A stretch of 64,000 bases of DNA from Paenilisteria newyorkensis (GCF_000766145.1 NZ_JNFB01000044.1:114267-178266); one strand, 5' to 3'; positions 8,454 through 17,193 are shown, counted from the stretch's first letter. The notes: generated from the letters alone by a model not told the origin. Translations and numbers: made by a program.

Positions 8454-9692
8454 ATGAAGAAAAAATGGAGTATGTTGTTGTTAACCATTATTTTAGTAAT
8501 AGGAGCGGCACTAGCAGGTTGCGGAAATTCCGACGACGCTGCTGACACCAAGGTTCTAAACGTTTGGGCAATGGGAGATGAAGCCAAACAATTACCAAAA
8601 CTCGCGAAAGACTTTGAAAAAGAAACCGGCATAAAAGTGAAGGTCCAAGCCATTCCCTGGGCTAACGCTCATGATAAACTACTGACCGCCGTCGCCTCAA
8701 AATCCGGCCCAGATGTTGTTCAAATGGGGACAACATGGATGCCCGAATTCGTTGCAGCAGGCGCACTAGAAGACTTGGCAACATACACAGATAAATATCC
8801 CGAACTAGACGCTAAAAACTTTTTTGACGGTTCTGCAAAAACGACCCAATTCGATGATAAAACCTACGCGGTTCCCTGGTACGCCGACACGCGCGTGCTT
8901 TTCTACCGCACCGATATACTAAAAAAAGCCAGCTACGATCATGCCCCAAAAACATGGGACGAACTATCCGAAGTTGCTGAAAAACTCTCGAAACGCGGAG
9001 ACAATATGTATGGCCTTAACATCGACGGCAAAGAACAAAGCCTCGGCTTCATGTTTGGCCGTCAAAACGGTTCACCACTTTTCGATGACACCAATAAACC
9101 CGTTTTCAACAAAAAGCCATTCGTAGATGCCGTATCCTATCTAAATAGCTTTTTCGAAAACGGCTCGGCGCCAAAAGATGATCTCGGTCTAGATGTCGCT
9201 CAAACATTCAGTGGTGACGCGATTGTCCCTATGTTCATCAGTGGTCCATGGATGGTAAAAGCCGTCAAAGACACCGTTCCAGATATCGATGGAAAATGGG
9301 CAACAGCCGTACTTCCCGCAAAAGAAAACAACATGTCGAGCCTCGGCGGAGCTAACCTAGCCGTTTTCAAATACGGTAAAAACAAAGATGACGCGGGGAA
9401 ATTCCTCCAATATATGAGCAAGCCAGAAACCCAGCTCAAATGGATGGAGCTAACCAACTCCCTGCCAACCGCTCAAAAATCATGGGAAAACGAAACCCTA
9501 AAAGGCGATCCATTCTATAAAATATTCGGCGAGCAAATGGCCAACGCAGAACCGATGCCGCTCATTCCCGAATTTGAAGAAATTGCGCAAGCCTACATGA
9601 AGAGCTTCGAACAAATCTACCGTGGCGGCGCGGACGTCCAAGACCAGATGGACACATTCAACGATGAAGTCAACACCATTCTAAAAAAATAA
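8454..9692 (+). CDS. Sugar ABC transporter substrate-binding lipoprotein
   Basis: 412 residues. The signal peptide ends in the lipobox LAGC (Cys at about residue 22), so the mature protein is lipid-anchored outside the membrane. The rest is a family 1 extracellular solute-binding protein (VLNVWAMGDEAKQLPKLAKD; then PWANAHDKLLTAVASKSGPD), the class that binds oligosaccharides such as maltodextrins, cellobiose or beta-glucosides. Start ATG follows AGGTGGAGG. Two permease genes follow after a 400-base gap that holds a repeat element. No ATPase is encoded here; such importers commonly borrow a shared MsmX-type ATPase. Substrate unknown, but the neighbouring GH3 enzyme points to a beta-glucoside. 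Confidence 0.92.
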   Translation: MKKKWSMLLLTIILVIGAALAGCGNSDDAADTKVLNVWAMGDEAKQLPKLAKDFEKETGIKVKVQAIPWANAHDKLLTAVASKSGPDVVQMGTTWMPEFVAAGALEDLATYTDKYPELDAKNFFDGSAKTTQFDDKTYAVPWYADTRVLFYRTDILKKASYDHAPKTWDELSEVAEKLSKRGDNMYGLNIDGKEQSLGFMFGRQNGSPLFDDTNKPVFNKKPFVDAVSYLNSFFENGSAPKDDLGLDVAQTFSGDAIVPMFISGPWMVKAVKDTVPDIDGKWATAVLPAKENNMSSLGGANLAVFKYGKNKDDAGKFLQYMSKPETQLKWMELTNSLPTAQKSWENETLKGDPFYKIFGEQMANAEPMPLIPEFEEIAQAYMKSFEQIYRGGADVQDQMDTFNDEVNTILKK

Positions 9693-9710
9693 TGAACCGT
9701 TCGAGGTGAA

Positions 9711-10064
9711 GAGGTCGGGACAAAACTCCAAATAAGAAAAAAATCGCCTCGCCCGTTATTTTGGGTAAGACGAAGACTGGGCTTCACACAAATCGAGCGA
9801 AAGCGTTTGTATTCAGGTGATTTGGTGGAAGCCGGAAGCGGAGTGTACGAGACTGTACATGATGACTGAAAGCAGGGAGAGGGTAGTTTCCTCGACCATG
9901 CGAGAAGTTAAGCGAAACTGCTATTGTGTAGCAGAACCGGTGGATGGATTAACCGTTCCCTGCGTTCACGCTTATATTGAGACTGTAACTCATTACATTC
10001 CGAACAGTCCCAACAATGCGAGCGCTTGCCGCCGATTTATTTGGATTATGTCCCAGCCCCCCTC
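9711..10064 (+). repeat. Dispersed structured repeat, copy A
   Basis: About 354 bases filling the gap between the binding-protein and permease genes. The ends are imperfect inverted repeats of ~20 bases (left 9715-9735, right 10037-10056, sharing GGGACA and CCAAATAA). A second inverted pair lies inside (9788-9813 with 10013-10037). The core 9833-9918 matches copy B at 15293-15373. Hairpins: TGTAC/GTACA (9844-9859), GAGG/CCTC (9879-9893), and a 10-bp stem with one mismatch at 9977-10013. No plausible ORF. Confidence 0.75.
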
Positions 10065-10096
10065 ACCTCAACTACATATTAAAGGAGGTTTACAAT

Positions 10097-10990
10097 TTGC
10101 GTCGTTTTATGGATCAAAAAACACCATACCTATTCATTTCACCAGCACTTTTGCTATTAATCATGTTTTCCCTTTTCCCAATCGTCATCGCTTTTGTCAT
10201 CAGTTTTACCGATATTAATCTAGTCGGACTCGCGGATTGGTCAAAAATCAATTTCATCGGCTTTGACAACTACAAAAACGTCTTATCCGATCCGATATTC
10301 CTAAAATCGATTGGGAATACGCTTTTTTATGTTATCATCGGCGTGCCCTTAGTCATCGTTTGTTCACTCGGAATTGCACTCATGATTAATTTTAGCCAAG
10401 CGAAGATTTTTCAGTTCTTCCGGCTGATTTTTTATACACCATCTATCACAAATGTTGTTGCTGTCGCAGTCGTTTGGAGCTATTTATACAATCCGCAATT
10501 CGGTTTATTCAACTATTTATTATCCTTACTTGACTTACCCGCGGTGCCTTGGCTACAAGACCCAACCATCGCCAAAGTTTCCTTGATTATACTTGCTTTA
10601 TGGCGGGCAATCGGCGTTAACATGATCATCTTTTTAGCGGCATTACAAGGGATTCCGCGCGAATATTACGAGGCCGCCCAACTTGACGGCGCCAATCGCT
10701 GGAAACAACTCACCAACGTGACGGTTCCGCTATTACGTTTTGCGATTTTCTTTGTGACCGTTACAACGATGATTGGCTGGCTGCAATTTTTCGAAGAACC
10801 GTTTGTCATGACACAGGGCGGACCACTTGATAGCACGACATCCGTGGCGCTGTTCATTTATCGAAACGGTTTCCAACTAAGCAAATTCGGATACGCCGCA
10901 GCAGGCTCATTTATCCTATTCATCGCAATTATCATCATCACCATCGTTCAGTTCAAAATTCAAAACCGTCATGACGACACCCAAATGTAG
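10097..10990 (+). CDS. Sugar ABC transporter permease (MalF/UgpA type)
   Basis: 297 residues with six predicted membrane helices and the binding-protein-dependent permease loop (EYYEAAQLDGANRWKQL), which docks on the ATPase. The start chosen is TTG at 10097, because AAAGGAGG lies eight bases before it; a longer frame to 10016 exists but would run through the end of repeat copy A. An ATG four codons further in is possible. Pairs with the next gene to form the membrane channel of the importer. Confidence 0.9.
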   Translation: MRRFMDQKTPYLFISPALLLLIMFSLFPIVIAFVISFTDINLVGLADWSKINFIGFDNYKNVLSDPIFLKSIGNTLFYVIIGVPLVIVCSLGIALMINFSQAKIFQFFRLIFYTPSITNVVAVAVVWSYLYNPQFGLFNYLLSLLDLPAVPWLQDPTIAKVSLIILALWRAIGVNMIIFLAALQGIPREYYEAAQLDGANRWKQLTNVTVPLLRFAIFFVTVTTMIGWLQFFEEPFVMTQGGPLDSTTSVALFIYRNGFQLSKFGYAAAGSFILFIAIIIITIVQFKIQNRHDDTQM

Positions 10991-11004
10991 GAGGAGTGAA
11001 AAAT

Positions 11005-11835
11005 ATGAATCAATATGCAAACAAATCACGCGGTGCCAAATGGCTCGTAGGTCTTATTTTAGCAGTTGGCGGATTCTTCATGATCCTTCCATTCATCTGG
11101 ATGGTCCTCTCCTCTGTCAAAACCGACGCAGAAATCCTGCAAATTCCACCGACCATTTGGCCAGAAACATTCACCTGGGATAACTTTCGAAGCCTCTTCA
11201 CGGAACTAAATTTCGGTGTTTACTTGCGCAATACACTTGTCATCGTCCTGTTTTCCTTCATCGGCCTATTCCTGAATGCCATGGCAGGTTACGGTTTTGC
11301 CAAGTTCAAATTCCGCGGTAAAAATCAGATGTTTTATATGGTTCTCGCAACGATGATGATTCCCGGACAAGTCACCATGATTCCAGTTTATCTAATTCTC
11401 AACATGTTCCACCTGACAAACACGATGACCGGTATCGTCTTACCAGGCCTTGTCGGCGCCTTCGGAATTTTCCTGTTCCGCCAGTTCATGTCGACGATTC
11501 CAGACGAGCTCATGGAAGCCGCGAGACTAGACGGTGCCAGCGAATTCTTTATCTTTTGGAAAATCATCCTACCGATTTCGCGACCAGTCCTCGCCGTGCA
11601 AGGCATCCTAACCTTCATCGCTGGCTGGAACTCCTTCCTATGGCCACTCATCATCGCAAACGACGAAAAATACTACACACTTTCCGTCGGGCTATCCTTA
11701 CTAAAAGGCCAATACGCCAGCAACTACGCACTACAAATGGCCGGCTCAACGTTTATGGTCATCCCGATTATCCTGATTTTCATGATGTTCCAAAAGTACA
11801 TTTTGAAGGGATTCAATGTGTCAGGATTGAAATAA
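11005..11835 (+). CDS. Sugar ABC transporter permease (MalG/UgpE type)
   Basis: 276 residues, six predicted membrane helices, and the permease EAA loop (PDELMEAARLDGASEFFIFW). The ATG at 11005 follows TAGGAGGAGTG at good spacing; an in-frame GTG at 10996 lies inside that site and is less likely. It starts 15 bases after the first permease ends. Last gene of the importer operon, followed by a strong terminator. Confidence 0.92.
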   Translation: MNQYANKSRGAKWLVGLILAVGGFFMILPFIWMVLSSVKTDAEILQIPPTIWPETFTWDNFRSLFTELNFGVYLRNTLVIVLFSFIGLFLNAMAGYGFAKFKFRGKNQMFYMVLATMMIPGQVTMIPVYLILNMFHLTNTMTGIVLPGLVGAFGIFLFRQFMSTIPDELMEAARLDGASEFFIFWKIILPISRPVLAVQGILTFIAGWNSFLWPLIIANDEKYYTLSVGLSLLKGQYASNYALQMAGSTFMVIPIILIFMMFQKYILKGFNVSGLK

Positions 11836-11839
11836 CAAG

Positions 11840-11873
11840 CAAAATGCCGTCACATCACGTAACGGCATTTTTT
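11840..11873. terminator. Bidirectional terminator
   Basis: Stem AAAATGCCGT with ACGGCATTTT followed by T-run. It ends the importer operon and, on the other strand, touches the stop of the converging glycosyltransferase gene. Confidence 0.8.
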
Positions 11874-13474
11874 CATTCTAATATCCTATAAAACATTTCC
11901 ATCGCATGCTGATTATACGTCACATAATCAAATTCTTTCGTAGGAACTTCTCCATTCAGCGCTCGCAACATCCCGTCCTCCAAATGCTCTTTTGAATTTG
12001 GGATTAGCAAACCATATCCGTCCTCCAAAATACTCCGCGACCCAGGAATATCTGTCGCCACAATCGCCTTCCGCAAAATCAATGCCTCCAACAATACCAT
12101 TGGCTGCCCCTCATGATTCGACGGCAAAATAAACACGTCACACTGCTTCAACAGAGGAAACGGATTGACCACTTGCCCAAGCAACGTCACATGCTTCTCC
12201 AAGCCGAGTTTCCCAATCACTTCCGCCAGTTCTTCCTTCAGTTCGCCATTGCCAATCAACACTAATTTCGCTTCATGCCGCTTTGCAACAACCTCTTTAA
12301 AAGCCTCAATCAACACCCGCTGATTCTTCTCGGGAGAAAGCCTTCCCATCGTCACAAAATAAAAGCTATCCTTATCCAACTCAACATCTGGCGCTTCATC
12401 CGCAGCCTTCAGCACCGCCTCATAATCCAGCGAATTATGCACATAGACCATTTTTTCCGAACTATTCTCCACTAAATGCCGCAGTTTTGCCTCGTTCAAA
12501 TCTCGCGTATGTTCCGCCACCGAAACGATTTTATCAAAAGAATTATACAGTAAGAAAATCACGTTTAAATCTACGCGATGCTTGTAATCCACGCCTAATT
12601 TTTTACGATATTCTTGCATCATCTCGTTATGCTGATAAATCAACTTCCGATTCGCCCCACTCGTCGCCAGCAACAAGGTCCAATACTTAAAATATCCATC
12701 AAAATCAATCGCTATATCAATCTTCGTTTTCCCTAAAATCCGTCGCAATTCGCGCTGGTATAATCGTTTCACTTCATCCTCTAAAAAACCTTCTGGCCCA
12801 AACTCCACATACAACTCGTGACTCGCTGTAAAAAGCCGTTCTTCGGCCTTGCTCTCCGCGGCAGTTCGCAACATACCACCAACCACCGTCACCCGCAAAA
12901 CACGCGGATCTAATTTTTCAAAATTCCGTTTACAATCATCGTGAAGCGCCTCCGTATCCATCACAATAACCCGATAGCGCTCGTAGTCCAAATTATGCAA
13001 CAAATTGATAGCCGACGTCGTAATCCCATTATTTTTAAAACCACCGCAATACATCAAAATCGTCTTTTTACTATCGTTCTCACGTTTTGCCGGCAAAGAA
13101 CCCGTCTCCCATTGCTGCGAGGTAATGACTGTGCCCGGTATTACGCCCTGTAAATTGGCTGGCAATTCACCATCCGTCACAATATAATCCGCATGCAGCA
13201 AACTACGCACTAACAAAGGCTCCAATGGCTTGCCGCGATAAAAATGACTATACGTTTGGCCATCTTTTTTTATAAAATAACTTGGCATCGCCCCATCCGA
13301 AACAACATAGGCCGCACTTGCCAAAGTCTTATCACTCAACGATTCCAGCGACATCCCTGCAAAAATCGGATGCTCCATTATGCCTTCAATAAAACCCTCA
13401 TGATCCGACACAATGACGACGCTATTTTTTCGAATCGGTTCTTGCAAATAATACTTCAAATAACGCTCTCCCAT
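11873..13474 (-). CDS. Glycosyltransferase, GT4 domain with a TagF-like N-terminal region
   Basis: 533 residues from ATG 13474, chosen because GAGGAGG lies just upstream; the frame runs further but without a ribosome binding site. The C-terminal half is a GT4/GT-B Rossmann domain (VTMGRLSPEKNQRVLIEAF; LIGNGELKEEL; EGQPMVLLEALILRKAIVAT). The N-terminal ~130 residues resemble the front of CDP-glycerol glycerophosphotransferases (FIKKDGQTYSHFYRGKPLEPL, ADYIVTDGELPANL), but the rest of that catalytic domain is missing. No membrane helices. Likely transfers sugar to a teichoic acid or another wall polymer; acceptor unknown. Single gene between terminators. Confidence 0.85.
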   Translation of the reverse strand: MGERYLKYYLQEPIRKNSVVIVSDHEGFIEGIMEHPIFAGMSLESLSDKTLASAAYVVSDGAMPSYFIKKDGQTYSHFYRGKPLEPLLVRSLLHADYIVTDGELPANLQGVIPGTVITSQQWETGSLPAKRENDSKKTILMYCGGFKNNGITTSAINLLHNLDYERYRVIVMDTEALHDDCKRNFEKLDPRVLRVTVVGGMLRTAAESKAEERLFTASHELYVEFGPEGFLEDEVKRLYQRELRRILGKTKIDIAIDFDGYFKYWTLLLATSGANRKLIYQHNEMMQEYRKKLGVDYKHRVDLNVIFLLYNSFDKIVSVAEHTRDLNEAKLRHLVENSSEKMVYVHNSLDYEAVLKAADEAPDVELDKDSFYFVTMGRLSPEKNQRVLIEAFKEVVAKRHEAKLVLIGNGELKEELAEVIGKLGLEKHVTLLGQVVNPFPLLKQCDVFILPSNHEGQPMVLLEALILRKAIVATDIPGSRSILEDGYGLLIPNSKEHLEDGMLRALNGEVPTKEFDYVTYNQHAMEMFYRILE

Positions 13475-13615
13475 CCAAGTTCGCCTCCTCGCGTTTCTTC
13501 CAATATTCCCGTTCTGATTTTTTCGAAACGATAAAAGGATACCAGTCGCAAAACCGCTCATCCTCCTATACGAATGCAGCATCATCATCTCAAGCCTTAC
13601 ATATCAAAAAATGAA

Positions 13616-13670
13616 CACAAAAACAACCTGAAAAATTGGACCGCTAAATCCATCCTTTTTCAGGTTGTTA
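13616..13670 (-). terminator. Terminator of the PadR/HAAS operon
   Basis: 14-bp perfect stem (AACAACCTGAAAAA with TTTTTCAGGTTGTT) around a ~20-base loop, followed on the minus strand by a T-rich run. Confidence 0.8.
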
Positions 13671-13671
13671 T

Positions 13672-13908
13672 TCATGCATAAAAAGTATAATATTGATTAC
13701 GATCCGTAACAGAAGTCGCGACCTTTTTGAGTATCTCACTAGCCACTAAGCCATCAAAAATCTTTTTAGCAGTATTCGGAGATTTCCCCAAATGCACAGC
13801 CAATTCCTTCGTTCGAATACTTCCTTTATTGTAAACGATAGACAAAGACGCCTGCTGATTACTAGTAAGCCCGTCCCAATCAATCTCTTTTTGACTCCTC
13901 CAAATGTA
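13672..13908 (-). pseudogene. Winged-helix protein fragment
   Basis: A frame encoding about 78 residues, with LTSNQQASLSIVYNKGSIRT and KELAVHLGKSPNTAKKIFDG, a winged-helix fold like the C-terminal domain of Fic or AAA_4-type (Alba_2) proteins. There is no good start codon: after the Shine-Dalgarno GGAGGAG the only near codon (TTG) is in another frame. Upstream the frame stays open inside the HAAS gene, which is clearly coding in a different frame. It could be a decayed gene tail, a frameshifted gene, or a real small protein with an unusual start. Confidence 0.45.
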
Positions 13909-13909
13909 C

Positions 13910-14329
13910 TTACCTATCCTCAGCCTTACGTCGATACCAAAAATAAAACATCGCAAGCGGCCACCAGAGCACTGCAAAAATAGGGAAAATGCACCACAAA
14001 ACATCCGGCGAATACATCACGTTGACGACGATGAATAAAATAATCAGCAACGCCGCACCCCAAATCGAAAACCCTAAGTTCACCTTTGCCAGCGCGCGTC
14101 TTTTCTTCGTATTCGGCTTAGCAACTTCCAATTCCGCAATAATCTCATCGATATCACCAAACTCAATAATCGCCTTATTCACCGCGTCCTCTTCAGATTT
14201 CCCTTCCTCCATCAAGTCCGCCACTTTTTCCGCTAAATTGTACGTAATTTCTTCCTTAATTCGCGCCGCCTGCTCGCTCTCTGGTACATTTTCAAATAAC
14301 TTCTCCACAAATTCCGATATTCTATTCAC
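13910..14329 (-). CDS. HAAS/permease-prefix domain membrane protein
   Basis: 139 residues. The N-terminal ~75 residues form a HAAS-like helical domain (NRISEFVEKLFENVP, EEDAVNKAIIEFGDIDEIIA), common in proteins encoded next to PadR regulators. Two membrane helices follow (about 88-105 and 108-130). Its GTG start overlaps the PadR stop by one base (TTAGTG), so the two are translationally coupled. Role unknown; such pairs often tune stress or envelope responses. A paralogous pair lies at 50111-50813. Confidence 0.85.
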   Translation of the reverse strand: MNRISEFVEKLFENVPESEQAARIKEEITYNLAEKVADLMEEGKSEEDAVNKAIIEFGDIDEIIAELEVAKPNTKKRRALAKVNLGFSIWGAALLIILFIVVNVMYSPDVLWCIFPIFAVLWWPLAMFYFWYRRKAEDR

Positions 14330-14664
14330 TAATCAATCTCCTCCAAAAAAAGGTTCATAATGCCCTTAATCTCTCGCCATTCCCGCGCCATCTCACTCAA
14401 ATAAGCTCGGCCAAGACTCGTAATCATATAATATTTTCGCTTCCCACCATGCGAGCGTTCCCCGAAATACGACTCAATCAACAACTTCTTCTCCAACCGC
14501 TGAAACACCGCATACAGCGTCGCCTCTTTAATTTGAAAGCGATCACCCGTCCGTTCACTAATTTGCTTCGAGATCTCATAACCATAAGAATCCCCATCCG
14601 CCAAAATCCGCAAAATAATCGAGTCCACATGCCCTCTTAAAATATCACTACGAATCAAAATCAC
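14329..14664 (-). CDS. PadR family transcriptional regulator
   Basis: 111 residues, the usual size for small PadR proteins. The winged helix-turn-helix is visible (LADGDSYGYEISKQISERTG, FQIKEATLYAVFQRLEKKLL) with the basic beta-wing (HGGKRKYYMITSLGRAYLSE). First gene of a small operon with the HAAS protein. PadR proteins usually repress their own operon and respond to small hydrophobic ligands; nothing here shows the ligand. Confidence 0.9.
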   Translation of the reverse strand: MILIRSDILRGHVDSIILRILADGDSYGYEISKQISERTGDRFQIKEATLYAVFQRLEKKLLIESYFGERSHGGKRKYYMITSLGRAYLSEMAREWREIKGIMNLFLEEID

Positions 14665-14791
14665 CCCTCAAATTACTCTACCAGATAGAATTATAATCTT
14701 CCTTAACTTTACCACCCGAACCCCCGTCTGTCAAAACTTTTTGCAACCCACTAAAATTCATGATAGGCTTATCAAAAAGGAGATGTTCCAA

Positions 14792-15178
14792 ATGCAATTA
14801 AAACTAGACAAAACCAACTACACCATCGCCAAATTCCATCCAGACTTCCCAGTACCTACATGGTTCCAAACCGAGGCCTCCCAGTTCAAAAGCATCACAT
14901 ACACCGACGAAGAATGCTCCATCATCCTCCCAACCGAGCGCCTCGACACAGCAGAAGCTCAATCCACAGAATCCGACTGGTTCCTCCTAAAAATCGAAGG
15001 AATCCTCGACTTCTCATTGACAGGCATCCTAAGTAAAATCGCGACGCCCCTAGCCGAAAAAGAAATCAGCATCTTCGCCGTCTCCACCTACAACACCGAC
15101 TACATCCTAATGAAACAAGCCGACTTAGATCGCGCAATCACGACACTAACAACCGCCGGCCACCAAATCACCGAATAA
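14792..15178 (+). CDS. ACT-domain protein (CASTOR/ACT_7 type)
   Basis: 128 residues from ATG 14792, which follows AAAAAGGAGATG. The C-terminal half reads WFLLKIEGILDFSLTGILSK and ISIFAVSTYNTDYILMK, the signature of the ACT_7/CASTOR-type small ligand-binding fold that binds amino acids. No other domain. Single gene with its own terminator, lying between a divergent PadR operon and the convergent htrA. Ligand and partner unknown. Confidence 0.85.
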   Translation: MQLKLDKTNYTIAKFHPDFPVPTWFQTEASQFKSITYTDEECSIILPTERLDTAEAQSTESDWFLLKIEGILDFSLTGILSKIATPLAEKEISIFAVSTYNTDYILMKQADLDRAITTLTTAGHQITE

Positions 15179-15181
15179 CAA

Positions 15182-15219
15182 AAAAACACGATTCCCCAAA
15201 ACTAGAGAATCGTGTTTTC
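15182..15219 (+). terminator. Terminator of the ACT-domain gene
   Basis: 11-bp stem AAACACGATTC with GAATCGTGTTT, loop of 12, followed by TTTCCT. Confidence 0.8.
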
Positions 15220-15249
15220 CTATTAAATCTCGCATTCACCACTAAACCA

Positions 15250-15506
15250 GCAAGGACCGAGAAATGCTTAATTTCTAGGCAAAAGCGAGTACCGAAGCGG
15301 AGCGTACGACTGTACGTTGACTGAAAACAGAGAGGGGTCCTATCCCCGACCATGTGAGAAGTTATGCGAAACGCAGTGTAGAAGAGCATCGGAACAGAGC
15401 CAATTAAGGATGGCAGCCTCACTTTGTTCACCTGCATATTGGTGTTGTAACTCATTCTCATTTCGAACAACACCAACAACGAAAGTGAGCGTTTCTCGGT
15501 TCTTGC
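15250..15506 (+). repeat. Dispersed structured repeat, copy B
   Basis: About 257 bases bounded by 19-base inverted repeats with two mismatches (15250-15268 and 15488-15506, GCAAGGACCGAGAAATGCT type). The core 15293-15373 is clearly homologous to copy A (shared GAAGCGGAG, GACTGAAA, CGACCATG, GAGAAGTTA, GCGAAAC). Hairpins: CGTAC/GTACG (15303-15316), GGGG/CCCC (15334-15347), perfect 10-bp TTGGTGTTGT/ACAACACCAA (15439-15476). It ends 12 bases before the htrA stop codon on the other strand. Confidence 0.75.
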
Positions 15507-15518
15507 GCGCCTTTTGCG

Positions 15519-17087
15519 TTACTGGTTGGTGGATGTTGCAGCAGTAAGTGTCACCGTCGTTGTTTCTTTCTTACCATCACGATAGTACTTCACTTCCATC
15601 TTGTCTCCAACTTTCACATCATTCGAATACAAAATTTGGCGTAGCGTCATCGAGTTTGTTACTTTCTTACCGTTCATTTCAACGATAACATCATATTCTT
15701 TCAAACCAGCTTTATCAGCAGCTGAACCGGAAACGACTTGTTGAACCATCGCACCATAATCCACGCCATCTGGTAATTTTAACACTTGTTGTTGTTGTAC
15801 TTCTGGAATCGTATCCACGTCACGCAATGTCACACCTAGCGACGGACGCTCTACTTCTCCATTTTTCTCTAACTGTTCGATAATTGGTTCAACCGTATTG
15901 ATTGGAATCGCAAAACCGATACCCTCTACGTTTTCCGTTGAAATTTTCATCGAGTTAATACCGATCACTTGGCCTTCAATATTGACTAGCGCACCGCCAC
16001 TGTTACCAGGGTTAATCGCCGCATCGGTTTGAATGACTTCCGCTTCCCAATCTGATGTACCGTCGCCATTTGTATCAACAGGCACCGTACGATTCAGACC
16101 AGAAATAATGCCTTCTGTTACCGTTCCAGCAAATTCCGTTCCAAGTGGACTACCAATCGCAATCGCCGTTTCGCCGACTTTAAGCGAATCAGAATTACCA
16201 AACTCAGCAATCTTCGTCACATTTTTATCGCTAATCTCAAGAACCGCTAAGTCATTCCATTTGTCTGTTCCGACAAGCTTAGCTTCCGTTTTCTTACCAT
16301 TTGAAAACTTGACTTCGAGTTTGTTCGCACCCTCTACCACGTGATTATTCGTCACGATATATGCTTTACCATTCGCTTTCTTATACACAACACCAGATCC
16401 AGAAGAAGCTTCCTCTTCCGCTGTGGCATCTGTACTAATCGACGTTCCAGCTTGGTAATTCAAAACACTGACAACCGCATCCTGTACTTTTTCAAGTGCT
16501 TTTGTTGTGCTGGTCGTGTTTTCAACGGTTACTTTCTTCGTTTCGCCGCTACCAGTGGATGTCGTGTTCGAAGTCGTGTTGGTGTTATCATCATGAAGCG
16601 CGCCCCATGAGAAACCGAGCACGATCAACGCACCAATCAAGACCCCTAAAAGGCCTGTTAAAAAGACGGCTAGCATCGTTTTCTTCTTACCTTCTTTTTT
16701 CGGTGGCTCGCTACCATTTCCACCTCCGCCAGCACGCGTTGGAGGTACCGGTGGAACCACATTATTCCCATCACCACTACTTGCAGGCGTCGGTTTCACT
16801 TCTGGTTCACTAGCCGATGCATCAAAAAAAGCATGTGTGGAACTCGCTTCTGCTTCCTCTTTCGTCGCTGTAGCAAATGGCCCACCTTCTGGCGTTACGC
16901 CTTCTGCAGAATGCACAGCTTCGACAGGAATATCACGCGCAACTTGCGGCTCAGGTGACGTATGTACCGCCGCATCCCCCGTTGGCTCAGGTTTTTCGTA
17001 AGATTGTGACTCCGGTAACTTCTCAGGAGAAGCCCCACTTGCTAGCTCATCTTTATGTGTTTCCAAATCTTTGTTTTTCTCATCCAT
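15519..17087 (-). CDS. htrA: HtrA/DegP-like membrane-anchored serine protease
   Basis: 522 residues. A long acidic cytoplasmic N-terminal region (1-130) is followed by one membrane helix (about 137-158), a trypsin-like protease domain with the triad His249 (VTNNHV), Asp279 (WNDLAVL) and Ser363 (NPGNSGGAL), and one PDZ domain (about 420-515). ATG 17087 is preferred over the upstream TTG because AAAGGG lies eight bases before it. It degrades or refolds misfolded proteins outside the membrane and supports stress survival. It is the last gene of the wal locus, as in other Listeria and Bacillus genomes, but is separated from yycJ by about 100 bases. Confidence 0.95.
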   Translation of the reverse strand: MDEKNKDLETHKDELASGASPEKLPESQSYEKPEPTGDAAVHTSPEPQVARDIPVEAVHSAEGVTPEGGPFATATKEEAEASSTHAFFDASASEPEVKPTPASSGDGNNVVPPVPPTRAGGGGNGSEPPKKEGKKKTMLAVFLTGLLGVLIGALIVLGFSWGALHDDNTNTTSNTTSTGSGETKKVTVENTTSTTKALEKVQDAVVSVLNYQAGTSISTDATAEEEASSGSGVVYKKANGKAYIVTNNHVVEGANKLEVKFSNGKKTEAKLVGTDKWNDLAVLEISDKNVTKIAEFGNSDSLKVGETAIAIGSPLGTEFAGTVTEGIISGLNRTVPVDTNGDGTSDWEAEVIQTDAAINPGNSGGALVNIEGQVIGINSMKISTENVEGIGFAIPINTVEPIIEQLEKNGEVERPSLGVTLRDVDTIPEVQQQQVLKLPDGVDYGAMVQQVVSGSAADKAGLKEYDVIVEMNGKKVTNSMTLRQILYSNDVKVGDKMEVKYYRDGKKETTTVTLTAATSTNQ

Positions 17088-17193
17088 GCATAATTCATCC
17101 CTTTCCAAATTGTAGACGTATCCATATAGTTATTCTATACCCTAATTATGAAAAAACTATGAAATTTTATTAAAATTTTTGCTATAACTCACA

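Noticed and set aside
9817..10218. A 133-codon rightward ORF across repeat copy A and the permease start
   Set aside because: It lies mostly in the structured repeat and runs out of frame into the first permease gene; protein has no domain.
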